Shown: one piece after another, positions 1 through 8,210 of the stretch
How the letters are laid out: each line of letters starts with the position of its first letter
Numbering within the stretch: position 1 is the stretch's first letter
From: Desulfuromonadaceae bacterium
GTDB taxonomy: Bacteria; Desulfobacterota; Desulfuromonadia; Desulfuromonadales; JAHYIW01
Direction: 5' to 3'
DNA: 64,000 bases
Assembly (NCBI GenBank): GCA_019429445.1
Contig: JAHYIW010000008.1
Span: 42,406-106,405, forward strand
Translations under genes and position numbers: made by a program
The notes under the pieces: model-generated
What the model saw: only the letters and a program-made list of their open reading frames with translations
Database searches by the model: none
Told to the model about the DNA's origin: nothing

Positions 1-1
1 G

Positions 2-454
2 ATCCCCGGCGTCACTGCGGCGTTTGCCGCTGCGGCCAGCCTGCGTCAGGAACTGACCCTGCCGGAGGTGTCGCAGACGGTGATCCTTTCGCGCCGCGAA
101 GGGCGCACCCCGGTGCCGGAGAATGAAAAGCTGGAAAAACTCGCGGCGATCGGCGGCACTCTTTGCCTTTATCTCTCCGTTGGGATGATGGAAAAAGTCG
201 TTACAGAGCTTCTCGCTGGAGGTGTTTATACTGAGCAGACGCCGGTTGCGGTCGTTAGTAAGGCAAGCTGGGCGGACGAACAAATGGTCGAGGGAACACT
301 GGCCGATATTGCGGGAAAAGTGACTGCCGCCGGGATCAAGAAACAGGCCTTGATCATCGTGGGAGAAACATTAAGGGCACGAAAAGGGGGCGTGCCGGTC
401 AAATCGAAACTGTACGATGCTGGCTTTAGCCACGGCTATCGAGAGAAGAAGTAG
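2..454 (+). CDS. cbiF: Cobalt-precorrin-4 C11-methyltransferase, C-terminal part
   Basis: The gene enters from the left edge in the frame starting at base 2, so the N-terminus is missing and about 150 residues are visible. The visible part begins IPGVTAAFAAAASLRQELT, the conserved IPGV.. segment of SAM-dependent precorrin methyltransferases (TP_methylase fold), and includes the CobM/CbiF stretch SQTVILSRREGRTPVPE. The enzyme methylates C11 of cobalt-precorrin-4 in the corrin ring pathway. I use the anaerobic name cbiF rather than cobM because the next gene is cbiG, which belongs only to the early-cobalt route. It lies about 57 bp upstream of cbiG in the same direction. The gap carries a CACGAAG-family repeat in reverse orientation. 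Confidence 0.9.
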   Translation: MPGVTAAFAAAASLRQELTLPEVSQTVILSRREGRTPVPENEKLEKLAAIGGTLCLYLSVGMMEKVVTELLAGGVYTEQTPVAVVSKASWADEQMVEGTLADIAGKVTAAGIKKQALIIVGETLRARKGGVPVKSKLYDAGFSHGYREKK

Positions 455-460
455 ATGATT

Positions 461-500
461 TTCTCCGTGATCTTCGTGCCCTCCGTGGTGAGATTTCTTT
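461..500. repeat. CACGAAG-family dispersed repeat, inverted copy left of cbiG
   Basis: The gap between cbiF and cbiG reads ..CTCCGTGATCTTCGTGCC CTCCGTGGTGA... Its reverse complement (TCACCACGGAGGGCACGAAG) nearly matches the unit found right of cbiG (TCACCACGAAGAGCACGAAG at 1570-1589). Short CACGAAG/CACGGAG repeats of this kind are scattered through intergenic regions of many bacterial genomes. Here they flank one gene in inverted orientation. Confidence 0.6.
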
Positions 501-511
501 AAAAGGAAAAA

Positions 512-1561
512 ATGAAACTCGCGATTGTCGCCATCACCGACGGCGGTGCCATGCTCGCCCGTCGCCTCTCTTCCGGGTTAACTGACGCGGATCTTTACCT
601 CCCCGAACGTTTCCGGGAGGATGATAGCAGCCGATATTTTGCCGAACCCGTGGCACACCTGCTGCCACGACTGTTCACCGAATATGCCGGGCTGATCTGC
701 ATCATGGCCACCGGGATCGTAGTGCGGGTGCTGGCGCCGCAGCTGCGCGGCAAGGCGCTCGATCCGGCGGTGGTGGTGTGCGATGAAAAGGGGCAGTTTG
801 CGATCAGTCTTCTTTCCGGCCATCTGGGGGGCGCCAACGCGCTGGCGGAAGAAATCGCCGGGCTGCTGGACGGACAGGCGGTGATTACCACCGCGACCGA
901 TGTCAACAACCTTCCCGCCTGGGACGAGATCGCCCGTCTGACCGGGATGGTTGTCGAACCATTGGAACAGATCCGGGAACTCAACGGGAGGTTGCTGCGC
1001 GGGGAGCCGATCGTCCTGGTCGATCCCCGGCGGCGAATCGCTGAGCGCTACCTTGATCTGCCGGGAATTACCTGGTGTGACACCTTTATGGCCGCCGATG
1101 CGTTTCCCGGCGTCGCCAGGGTTGTGGTTACGCACCGGCTGCTGTCGCAAAAAGAACAGGGAAACAATCTGCTGCTGCGTCCGCGTGATCTGATCGTCGG
1201 CATCGGCTGTAATCGCCATACGTCGCGTGTCGAGATCGCGGCGGCGGTCGACGAGGAGTTGCAACGGGCGCGGTTGTCACTGGACAGCGTCGCCGCCCTC
1301 GCCACTATCGACGCCAAAGACGACGAACCCGGGCTTCTCGACTTCGCCCGGCAGTGGCAGTTGCGACTGGAATTTCATTCCGCCGCTGCCCTCAATGCGG
1401 TTGACGTACCGACGGTTCCCTCTGACTATGTGCTTGCGGCGGTCGGTGCCAAAGGGGTCTGCGAACCGGCGGCGCTGCTGTCCGCCGGAGCGGGGGGCCG
1501 GATCATTCTGCGTAAACGGAAGAATGGCAATGTGACGGTGGCGGTTGCCGAGAAACCCTGA
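512..1561 (+). CDS. cbiG: Cobalt-precorrin-5A hydrolase CbiG
   Basis: CbiG opens the delta-lactone ring of cobalt-precorrin-5A and releases acetaldehyde during anaerobic corrin ring contraction. The 349-residue protein has the family's three parts: an N-terminal domain with IMATGIVVRVLAP and SLLSGHLGGANALAEEIA, a linking middle region, and a C-terminal domain beginning near residue 225 (DLIVGIGCNRHTS). The start is well placed behind AAAAGGAAA. Length and motifs are normal for the family. It lies between cbiF and the cbiH-cbiP fusion, and both flanking gaps carry CACGAAG-type repeats in opposite orientation. Confidence 0.93.
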   Translation: MKLAIVAITDGGAMLARRLSSGLTDADLYLPERFREDDSSRYFAEPVAHLLPRLFTEYAGLICIMATGIVVRVLAPQLRGKALDPAVVVCDEKGQFAISLLSGHLGGANALAEEIAGLLDGQAVITTATDVNNLPAWDEIARLTGMVVEPLEQIRELNGRLLRGEPIVLVDPRRRIAERYLDLPGITWCDTFMAADAFPGVARVVVTHRLLSQKEQGNNLLLRPRDLIVGIGCNRHTSRVEIAAAVDEELQRARLSLDSVAALATIDAKDDEPGLLDFARQWQLRLEFHSAAALNAVDVPTVPSDYVLAAVGAKGVCEPAALLSAGAGGRIILRKRKNGNVTVAVAEKP

Positions 1562-1573
1562 ATTCGATTTCAC

Positions 1574-1627
1574 CACGAAGAGCACGAAGAGCACGAAGAG
1601 CACGAAGAGCACGAAGAGCACGAAGAA
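1574..1627. repeat. Tandem 9-bp repeat (CACGAAGAG x5 plus one variant)
   Basis: Five exact copies of CACGAAGAG are followed by CACGAAGAA, starting 13 bp after the cbiG stop codon. A complementary stretch (CTCCGTGCCCTTCGTGTTCTCC) follows at about 1651-1672, so the array can fold back on it in RNA or single-stranded DNA. A 9-bp period with no unique spacers rules out CRISPR. Slipped-strand copy-number variation is likely. Confidence 0.85.
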
Positions 1628-1743
1628 AACCACATAACCATGTATGTTTATCTCCGTGCCCTTCGTGTTCTCCAGTGAACAAAGTGAACGGGTGGTGAGT
1701 GATTTTAGAACCGCGCGTTGAAAAAGAAAGTCTTGCTATAAAT

Positions 1744-4059
1744 ATGAGTGGAAAATTATACGTCGTCGGTCTCGGTCCCGGCGATTTGCAACATATGACC
1801 CCGGCCTGCAACGCGGCGCTGGAAGAGGCTGCGGTGATCGTCGGCTACCAGACCTACCTTGACCTGATCGCGCCGCTTTTGGTCGGGAAAGAGGTCATCT
1901 CCTCGGGGATGATGAAAGAGGTTGACCGCTGTCGGCAGGCGCTGGAGATTGCCGCGACCGGAAAGATTGTGGCTCTGGTGTCATCGGGGGATGCCGGGAT
2001 TTACGGCATGGCGGGGCTGGTTCTCGAACTGGTGAACGAACCGGGCCGTGCGCTCGAAGCGGTCGCGGTTGAAATGATCCCCGGCGTTTCGGCGGTGCAG
2101 GCGGCGGCGTCCCGCTTGGGTGCACCGCTGATGCACGATTTTGCGGTGATCTCCCTCTCCGACCTGCTCACCCCCTGGCCGTTGATCAGACGTCGACTCG
2201 ATGCCGCCGGACGCGCCGATTTTGTCATTGCCCTCTACAATCCGCGCAGCAAATCCCGCGTCACCCAGATCGAAGAGGGGCGCGACATTCTGTTGCGGCA
2301 TCGTTCCCCGGATACTCCGGTCGGGATCGTGCGCAATGCCTGTCGGGTTGGCGAGAGTGTCACCCTCAGCACTCTGGCGACCTTCACGGACGAAGAGATC
2401 AACATGTTTTCGCTGGTGATGATCGGTAACAGTGCGACTTTTATCGATACAACCGGGCGGATGATTACCCCGCGCGGCTATGCGGCACGTTATCTGTGCA
2501 CCGATAAGGCCTCCGCCCCCCTTCCGACAAAACGGGTGCAGACCCTTTTTGTCGGTGGCACCGGCAGCGATGTCGGCAAGAGTCTGGTGGTGGCGGGACT
2601 CTGCCGCTTACTAAAGCGTCAAGGGAAGTCGGTCGCACCGTTCAAGGCGCAGAACATGGCGCTTAACTCGGCGGTGACCCCGGAAGGGGGAGAGATCGGC
2701 CGGGCGCAGGCGTTGCAGGCAGCGGCCTGTGGACTCGCGCCGCATACCGACATGAACCCGGTGCTGCTGAAGCCGAATTCGGCGACCGGCTCGCAGGTCA
2801 TCGTCCATGGCAAACCGATCGGCAACATGAGTGTCACTGAGTATCATGCCTATAAGGATCAGGCCTTCGTCAAAGTGCGGGAGTCGTTCAAACGGTTGGC
2901 GACGCAGTACGACCTGGTAATCATGGAAGGGGCCGGGAGTATTGCCGAGATCAATCTCAAGGCGACCGACATCACCAATCTGCGCGCGGCGGCAATCGCC
3001 GACGCGCCGGTACTGCTGGTTGCGGACATCGATCGCGGCGGGGTCTTCGCCGCCATTGTCGGCACGCTGGAACTATTGACGCAGGAAGAGCGAGCAGCTG
3101 TTGCTGGAGTGATCATTAACAAGTTCCGTGGCGATCCCGCCCTGCTTGAATCGGGGCTACGGGAGATTGAAGACCGCACCGGCGTGCCGGTCCTCGGCGT
3201 CATTCCGTGGCTGAAGTTGCGGCTGCCGGAAGAGGATTCTGTTGCGCTGACGCGCAAAGTCATGACAGCTCCGGAGGCGTTGGTGCGGATCGGCGTGGTG
3301 CGGTTGCCGCACCTGTCCAACTACACCGATTTCGATCCCCTTGAGCAATCACCCGGCGTCGGTCTGAGTTATTTTGACGAGCCGCGCGCAATCGCGGCCC
3401 TTGATCTGATTATTCTCCCCGGCAGCAAAAGCACTCTGGCCGATCTGATCTGGTTGCAGGAGACCGGGATGGCAACGGCCATCAGCGCCTATCACGCCGC
3501 CGGTGGGCGGGTCATCGGGATCTGCGGTGGCTATCAGATGCTCGGTCACAGCATCGCCGATCCCGACGGCGTGGAATCCGCCCTGGACAGCGTGGCAGGG
3601 CTGGGGCTGCTCGACGTGACGACGACCCTCTTTCCCGACAAACAGACCCACCTGGTGCGCGGCGAGTTGTTGCCCGCTGCCCGGCGCGCCGGACTGACCA
3701 TGCGCGGCGAGATCACCGGCTATGAAATCCACATGGGGGAAACCCTCCTGACAGCGAGTGTCGCTCCGCTACTGCAACTCAGCGAGCGGTCGCAGCAGCG
3801 CGTGGCCCTCAACGAGGGCGCGATCAGTGCTGACGGGCGGGTCTGGGGGAGTTATCTGCACGGACTGTTCGACAACGCCGAGCTGACCCGTGACCTGTTA
3901 ACCCGGATCGCTGCCGACCTAAACGTGATCCTCCCGGCGGGAGACGGTGCCAACGGCACCTCCGTTGATGCCGAGCTTGACCGCTGGGCCGACCATCTCG
4001 CGACACATCTCGATCTGCAAAAAATCTTTTCCCTGCTCAATGTGGAGCCAGAGAAATGA
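1744..4059 (+). CDS. cbiH-cbiP: Fused precorrin-3B C17-methyltransferase (CbiH) / cobyric acid synthase (CbiP)
   Basis: One 771-residue reading frame carries two cobalamin enzymes. Residues 1 to about 245 are a CbiH/CobJ methyltransferase (start KLYVVGLGPGDLQHMTP; SSGDAGIYGMAG; MIPGVSAVQAAASRLGAPL), which makes the C17 methylation and ring contraction. From about residue 262 the protein is a full-length CbiP/CobQ amidotransferase with P-loop FVGGTGSDVGKS, catalytic glutaminase Cys in GICGGYQMLG and His in GSYLHGLFDN, which amidates side chains b, d, e and g. The ATG at 1744 is preferred because MSGKLYVVGLG is the usual CbiH start; an in-frame start 45 bp upstream is possible. The stop codon overlaps the cbiB start (ATGA). 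These enzymes are normally separate. No frameshift or stop lies at the junction, so the fusion appears real. Confidence 0.92.
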   Translation: MSGKLYVVGLGPGDLQHMTPACNAALEEAAVIVGYQTYLDLIAPLLVGKEVISSGMMKEVDRCRQALEIAATGKIVALVSSGDAGIYGMAGLVLELVNEPGRALEAVAVEMIPGVSAVQAAASRLGAPLMHDFAVISLSDLLTPWPLIRRRLDAAGRADFVIALYNPRSKSRVTQIEEGRDILLRHRSPDTPVGIVRNACRVGESVTLSTLATFTDEEINMFSLVMIGNSATFIDTTGRMITPRGYAARYLCTDKASAPLPTKRVQTLFVGGTGSDVGKSLVVAGLCRLLKRQGKSVAPFKAQNMALNSAVTPEGGEIGRAQALQAAACGLAPHTDMNPVLLKPNSATGSQVIVHGKPIGNMSVTEYHAYKDQAFVKVRESFKRLATQYDLVIMEGAGSIAEINLKATDITNLRAAAIADAPVLLVADIDRGGVFAAIVGTLELLTQEERAAVAGVIINKFRGDPALLESGLREIEDRTGVPVLGVIPWLKLRLPEEDSVALTRKVMTAPEALVRIGVVRLPHLSNYTDFDPLEQSPGVGLSYFDEPRAIAALDLIILPGSKSTLADLIWLQETGMATAISAYHAAGGRVIGICGGYQMLGHSIADPDGVESALDSVAGLGLLDVTTTLFPDKQTHLVRGELLPAARRAGLTMRGEITGYEIHMGETLLTASVAPLLQLSERSQQRVALNEGAISADGRVWGSYLHGLFDNAELTRDLLTRIAADLNVILPAGDGANGTSVDAELDRWADHLATHLDLQKIFSLLNVEPEK

Positions 4060-4988
4060 GTTGGTTGGTCGCCACCGCCTTCGGGCTTGATCTGCTCTGT
4101 GGCGACCCGCGCAAAATGCCACACCCGGTGGTCGGCATCGGCAAATTGATCGCTTTCTTCGACAATAAGCTGAACACCGGTTCGGCTCCCGCTTTGGGCG
4201 GTGTCCAGCTGGTGACCGGAACATTGATCATCACCGGTCTCCTCGCCTGGCTTGGGTTGACCCTCCTTGGCCTGCTCTCAACCCTGCTCGGCTGGATAGC
4301 AGCGGCGTGGTTGGCGTATACAACGTTGGCATTGCGTGAACTGCATCGCCAGAGTCGCACGGTGGTGGACTGTGTTGAGCACGGTGATCTTGCGGCAGCG
4401 CGTACGGCTCTTTCTCACATCGTCGGGCGTGACACCGCGCAACTGAATGAGGAACAAATCCTCACGGCGTGTATCGAAACCGTGGCGGAAAATGCCTCGG
4501 ACGGCGTCATCGCCCCACTCTTCTATCTCTTTCTCGGTGGCCCGGTGCTGGCGCTCCTTTATAAAGCGATCAACACGATGGATTCGATGGTCGGTTACAA
4601 GAACGAAAAATACCGTGAGTTCGGACGCTGTGCGGCGCGGCTCGACGATCTGGCCAACTGGCTTCCCGCGCGATTGACGGGAATGTTGATCGTCGTGGCG
4701 GCAGCGACTGCCGGTCTGAATGGCGGGGCAAGTTTCCGCTGTCTGCTGCGTGATGCCCGCAAACACGCCAGCCCCAATGCCGGGTGGCCCGAAGCAGCGG
4801 CAGCGGGTGCCCTCGGGATTCAACTCGGGGGCGCAGCGAACTATTTCGGCAAGAAGGTTGACAAAGCCACTCTTGGCGACCCGGATCAACCGGTGACAGT
4901 GGCATCATATCGGGGCATGGTCAAGCTGCTTTACCTGGCCGCGAGCTACGCGTTGGCAGGAGGGATGGTGGTGCAATGGCTGATCTGA
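4056..4988 (+). CDS. cbiB: Adenosylcobinamide-phosphate synthase CbiB
   Basis: This integral membrane enzyme (CobD in Pseudomonas naming) joins adenosylcobyric acid to (R)-1-aminopropan-2-ol phosphate. The 310-residue sequence begins with the family signature LLCGDPRKMPHPVVGIGKLI. It also has several hydrophobic helices, the ETVAENASDGVIAPLFY block and the AINTMDSMVGYKN block. The start codon overlaps the cbiP stop, implying translational coupling. Its 3' end overlaps cobD by 13 bp. Length and motifs are typical. Confidence 0.95.
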   Translation: MSWLVATAFGLDLLCGDPRKMPHPVVGIGKLIAFFDNKLNTGSAPALGGVQLVTGTLIITGLLAWLGLTLLGLLSTLLGWIAAAWLAYTTLALRELHRQSRTVVDCVEHGDLAAARTALSHIVGRDTAQLNEEQILTACIETVAENASDGVIAPLFYLFLGGPVLALLYKAINTMDSMVGYKNEKYREFGRCAARLDDLANWLPARLTGMLIVVAAATAGLNGGASFRCLLRDARKHASPNAGWPEAAAAGALGIQLGGAANYFGKKVDKATLGDPDQPVTVASYRGMVKLLYLAASYALAGGMVVQWLI

Positions 4989-6052
4989 CTCTCCCCTCCC
5001 ACGGTGGCGAGGCGTTGCGGGTGGCGCGTGAATCGGGCATTCCGCTCGCGGACGTTCTCGATTTCTCCGCCAGTATCAATCCTCTCGGAATGCCGGCGGG
5101 GGTGCGACCAGCGGCGCTGGCCGCGCTCGACGAATGCATTCATTATCCCGAGGCGCACGGGGCCTCGCTGATTGAGGCGCTGGCTGATTTTCACGCGGTG
5201 GCGGCGCAGCGGCTGCTGGTCGGCAACGGCTCGACGGAACTGATCTATCTGCTGTCCCGTGTCCTGCGCCCGCGCCGGGCGGCGCTCGTCACCCCGGCGT
5301 TCAGTGAATATGCCAAAGCCTTGGCGCAGGTCGACTGTCCGGTCGATTCGATCCCGCTCTTGGCTGATGATGATTTCCAGTGCGATCCAGAGCGGATCGT
5401 GGCGGCGTTGGCGGACGATGTTGACCTTGTGTGGCTGGCGAATCCCGGCAACCCGAGCGGCGCGTTGCTTGATCTTGATACGATCCGACGGCTGTTGGTG
5501 TTGCTGCCGGAGGGCGTCCGGGTGGTGCTCGACGAAGCGTTTATCGACTTTGCCCCGAACGCCTCATTTGTCGCTCAGGCCGCCAAATATCCGCAACTGA
5601 TGATGCTGCGTTCGATGACCAAATTTTACGCCATCCCCGGCTTGCGGGTCGGCTATCTCCTTGCCGCGCCAGAGCTGATCGCGACCCTGCGTGACGCCCA
5701 GCCCCCCTGGAGTCTGTCGACTCCGGCGCTGGCGGCGGCGAAGGCCTGTTTGCGGGACGCTGATTATCGGCTACGCACGCTGGCGATGATGCCGCAGTGG
5801 CGGGAGGCCCTGGCAAAAGGGCTGACGGCACTGGGCGCGACGGTCTATCCGTCAGCAGCCAACTATCTGCTGGTGCGGCTGCCCACCGCTGCACCCGCCG
5901 CGTCCATCGTTGCCGCCCGCCTGCGCGACCAGGGGATCCTGATCCGCAACTGCGGAAATTTTTACCCCCTCGATGAACGGATGGTGCGCGTGGCGGTGAA
6001 AACGCCGGAGGACAATGGACGACTGGTTAAGGCGTTGCGGAATCAGCTTTGA
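4976..6052 (+). CDS. cobD: L-threonine-O-3-phosphate decarboxylase CobD
   Basis: This PLP enzyme makes (R)-1-aminopropan-2-ol O-2-phosphate, the linker that CbiB attaches to cobyric acid. The 358 residues form an aminotransferase class I/II fold close to HisC. Visible are LDFSASINPLGMP near the N-terminus, the cofactor-binding LVGNGSTELIYLL, WLANPGNPSGALL, and the Schiff-base lysine in SMTKFYAIPGLRVGYL. Because HisC is similar, assignment as CobD rather than HisC rests on the SASINPLG motif and on direct overlap with cbiB. The window contains no other candidate for hisC. Confidence 0.9.
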   Translation: MADLTLPSHGGEALRVARESGIPLADVLDFSASINPLGMPAGVRPAALAALDECIHYPEAHGASLIEALADFHAVAAQRLLVGNGSTELIYLLSRVLRPRRAALVTPAFSEYAKALAQVDCPVDSIPLLADDDFQCDPERIVAALADDVDLVWLANPGNPSGALLDLDTIRRLLVLLPEGVRVVLDEAFIDFAPNASFVAQAAKYPQLMMLRSMTKFYAIPGLRVGYLLAAPELIATLRDAQPPWSLSTPALAAAKACLRDADYRLRTLAMMPQWREALAKGLTALGATVYPSAANYLLVRLPTAAPAASIVAARLRDQGILIRNCGNFYPLDERMVRVAVKTPEDNGRLVKALRNQL

Positions 6053-6071
6053 CTGACTGCGGGGGCAGCGA

Positions 6072-6218
6072 TTGGATAAATGGAACATAAAAAAATGGCT
6101 GCCGGTGCTGCTGGTGATTGTCGGGGGCATCTTCTATCTGGAAGGTGGATCGGTGAAGATGATCGATCCGGAGGTGGACAACACCACAGAGAGCACAGAG
6201 AACTCAGGGAAAATCTAA
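6072..6218 (+). CDS. Possible small single-pass membrane protein, tail built from a repeat
   Basis: A 48-codon frame starts with TTG, 19 bp after the cobD stop and behind GGGGGCAG. It reads LDKWNIKKWLPVLLVIVGG then IFYLEGGSVKMIDPEV: a short basic N-terminus, one hydrophobic helix (about residues 9-22) and a polar tail. The last 15 or so codons (..NTTESTENSGKI) are formed by a CACAGAG-type repeat, so this may be the start of a longer gene that the repeat truncated. No family is recognised. Confidence 0.35.
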   Translation: MDKWNIKKWLPVLLVIVGGIFYLEGGSVKMIDPEVDNTTESTENSGKI

Positions 6219-6323
6219 AAAAATAGGACGCAGATAACTGCGGAAAAGGCGGATTGAGATTTAAAGACAAAAGGGTTTTAAAGGTTAAGGCTTGATCCGA
6301 AGCTTCCGATTTGATCCGTGTTC
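6178..6323. repeat. Dispersed-repeat debris with imperfect inverted ends
   Basis: CACCACAGAGAGCACAGAGAA at 6183-6203 is a relative of the CACGAAG repeats near cbiG. It is followed by about 100 bp that begins GGACGCAGATAACTGCGGA (6226-6244) and ends TCCGATTTGATCCGTGTTCC (6304-6323). The two ends are imperfect inverted repeats, as in small non-autonomous repeat elements. No coding frame of note lies inside. Confidence 0.5.
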
Positions 6324-6468
6324 CATCCAACGCATTTTGAATGACAGTCAGCCAAATGAACAGACTCACGAAGCTGAAAGATAAGAAAATTCTGAATTCT
6401 GGGGGCACAATACCGATTAATTCCATACGGCACACAGGGTCACTATCCTCAATAAAAATCTGGCGCCC
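6324..6468. other. Non-coding stretch, possible RAYT/REP-type repeat fragment
   Basis: No convincing gene is visible here. The motif AATTCTGGGGGCACAATACC (6393-6412) resembles, from memory, sequence found beside REP-associated tyrosine transposase genes in many bacteria. No transposase frame accompanies it. This is resemblance only and needs a genome-wide search. Confidence 0.25.
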
Positions 6469-6597
6469 TCACTCCCCCACCAACTTCTCCTCGCCCCCCG
6501 GCGGCAAAAAACTCTCCCCGGTCACGACACTCTTGCCGGTCTGATCCTCCAGCTCCCGCCACGCCTTGTGCGCAATGCCGCCCCCTGCTTGGATCAA
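6469..6597 (-). pseudogene. BRO-N / DinD-like antirepressor gene, C-terminal remnant
   Basis: On the minus strand this frame ends in a stop at 6471-6469 and encodes AGGGIAHKAWRELEDQTGKS followed by VVTGESFLPPGG. That matches the conserved C-terminus of phage-antirepressor/BRO-N family proteins as I remember it (..GG.IAK.AR.ELE.KTGKSVVTGENFLPP). There is no start or N-terminal domain here; the frame runs straight into the end of the AbiEii gene. The matching N-terminal remnant lies on the same strand at 8211-8611, on the far side of the AbiE cassette. Together they indicate one gene interrupted by the cassette. Confidence 0.6.
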
Positions 6598-6598
6598 C

Positions 6599-7537
6599 TT
6601 AGAGCGGTTTGTTATTTTTGGCTTCCTGCCAAGGTCCGCCAGCAAGCCATGACCCTTTGAATTCTTCTCCGTGCGTGCTCTTTTCTATTGGTGGCATAAC
6701 AAAACCGGCAATAAAGGTCGCAACCTCTGCCAATTCCACTTCTACAGTCAGATCAGCCCGATTGAGGAATGCTTTCCATTGCCTGATTTTCTGAACGTCA
6801 GCAAAGAACTCCGGGGTTAATGCCAGAGGCAGTTCAACCGGCAATGGTGTATTTCTCTGCTCAAAAGTTCTCGCCAGTGCCGTCGCCAGCGTCATGCCGT
6901 CGAAATCGAACTGACTGCCGAGGACCCACAGATCATGAAAATCCTTCATGCGGCTGTTGGCTATACCCAGGTGAACCATTGCCTGGAATTTTTCAGCAAT
7001 GACCGTTTCACGAGGATAGACCCGCAGATGCGGAGCAGGGTGATCAAGTAACGTCGGGTATTCGGCAGAATCTGCTGAGGGTGTTATTACGTCGCCGAAA
7101 CCGATATCCACTTGCAGATGAATGCGGGCACCGGCAAGGTCGGCATTGAGTTTGAGCCTCGTGCCGCCGTATTCCATCTGGTCCCTGATGTCTTCAGCCT
7201 GGACACTGGCCGTATCAAAAGTGATCCCGTCCTCGGCCACATCTGTTTGGCAGATTGAACGAAATACCGTAACCAGCGCTTCGATCTCACTATCTCCATA
7301 ACCGAGCAGATCAACGTCCCGTGTCGAACGGTAACTGACAACTCCCCACAACGGAAAAAGCATGGCACCTTTCAGAACAAAGCGTTCCCGGTATTCTGAG
7401 CGGCCCAGGCGATAGAGAAACCTTTCCAGCCCGTAACGGGTGAGCAGCAGATTGAAATCGACCCGCTTTGATCTTGCCTGGTCAAGCAATCGCCGACGAA
7501 CCGAAGCTGCGATATTTGCTCCCCGAATTTGAGTCAT
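6599..7537 (-). CDS. abiEii: AbiEii-type nucleotidyltransferase toxin
   Basis: The 312-residue protein is a toxin of the type IV AbiE toxin-antitoxin/abortive-infection system. These are nucleotidyltransferases of the DUF1814 family that modify cellular targets such as tRNA. Visible signatures are RERFVLKGAMLFPLWG near residue 50 and the catalytic strand STRDVDLLGYGD (G..../DxD type), then the downstream acidic strand LQVDIGFGDV and RVYPRETVIAEKFQAMV with SRMKDFHDLWVL. It overlaps the antitoxin gene by 4 bp (ATGA). The stop codon abuts the remnant of a broken BRO-N gene, which suggests the cassette was inserted there. Confidence 0.88.
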   Translation of the reverse strand: MTQIRGANIAASVRRRLLDQARSKRVDFNLLLTRYGLERFLYRLGRSEYRERFVLKGAMLFPLWGVVSYRSTRDVDLLGYGDSEIEALVTVFRSICQTDVAEDGITFDTASVQAEDIRDQMEYGGTRLKLNADLAGARIHLQVDIGFGDVITPSADSAEYPTLLDHPAPHLRVYPRETVIAEKFQAMVHLGIANSRMKDFHDLWVLGSQFDFDGMTLATALARTFEQRNTPLPVELPLALTPEFFADVQKIRQWKAFLNRADLTVEVELAEVATFIAGFVMPPIEKSTHGEEFKGSWLAGGPWQEAKNNKPL

Positions 7538-8142
7538 ATGGCCATCACCTCTATATACGGCATCATGACATTGCTCACCCGGCAGACCTTGGCGTAACGC
7601 CAGAGGTCATCGATTGTACACCGGCCACTTTTCCGGCTTTCACGAAGTGCTTCCAGGGCAACATCCAGCCCGATTTTATGACGATATTTGAAACAGTCGG
7701 CGACGGTCTTCGCAAGGCAGTAAACTTTTATCTCCACGCCATCAATCCGGTGAGTTTCTACACCCTCACTGAGCGCAGGTCCTGAAAATCTGACAAATTT
7801 TATTGGCAGGGTGGTTTTGGGGAGATGAGCTTTGACGTCAATCGCCATCCAGATCTCGAATGGTGCTTGTGTTGTCAGATCGTGAAAGCGAAGTGCGGAA
7901 AGGAGGCAGACCACACCGTTAGGGATTGCTTTGCAAACCTCGGCCAGGGTCTGATGCTCTGTTACCTGTGCATCTGTCAGCCGATAGATCCCGCGCCCGA
8001 CGCGCTGAACCACACCTCGCTTGCACAGACGGCTGATCTCAACCCGAGGGATTTCATGTTGTTCAAGATCGCGGGAGCGGACCACGCTTTGCCTGCCGAA
8101 TAGATCAAGGAGTCTTTGCTGTGCCGTGAGATTCATGGTCAC
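7534..8142 (-). CDS. abiEi: AbiEi-type transcriptional regulator antitoxin
   Basis: This is the partner antitoxin of the downstream AbiEii toxin. It is 202 residues from GTG 8142, or 200 from ATG 8136. The N-terminal part is a winged helix (RLLDLFGRQSVVRSRDLE.. ISRLCKRGVVQRVGRGIYRL), typical of the AbiEi_4 family, which autorepresses by binding inverted repeats. The C-terminal part (VYCLAKTVADCFKYRHKIGL and VALEALRE) is the antitoxin domain. In type IV systems the two proteins are thought not to bind each other directly. Start choice is uncertain between the two codons. Only about 70 bp separate it from the BRO-N remnant upstream, so its promoter is probably within 8143-8210. Confidence 0.87.
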   Translation of the reverse strand: MTMNLTAQQRLLDLFGRQSVVRSRDLEQHEIPRVEISRLCKRGVVQRVGRGIYRLTDAQVTEHQTLAEVCKAIPNGVVCLLSALRFHDLTTQAPFEIWMAIDVKAHLPKTTLPIKFVRFSGPALSEGVETHRIDGVEIKVYCLAKTVADCFKYRHKIGLDVALEALRESRKSGRCTIDDLWRYAKVCRVSNVMMPYIEVMAI

Positions 8143-8210
8143 CGTCTCTTGTTACAAAGTGTCGATCTTAAAAAATATATACCTCGTATTTGGAACAGGC
8201 AAGCATTATT

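Noticed and set aside
1574..1627. Short direct repeats that could suggest a CRISPR array
   Set aside because: The 9-bp units are contiguous with no unique spacers, so this is a simple tandem repeat.
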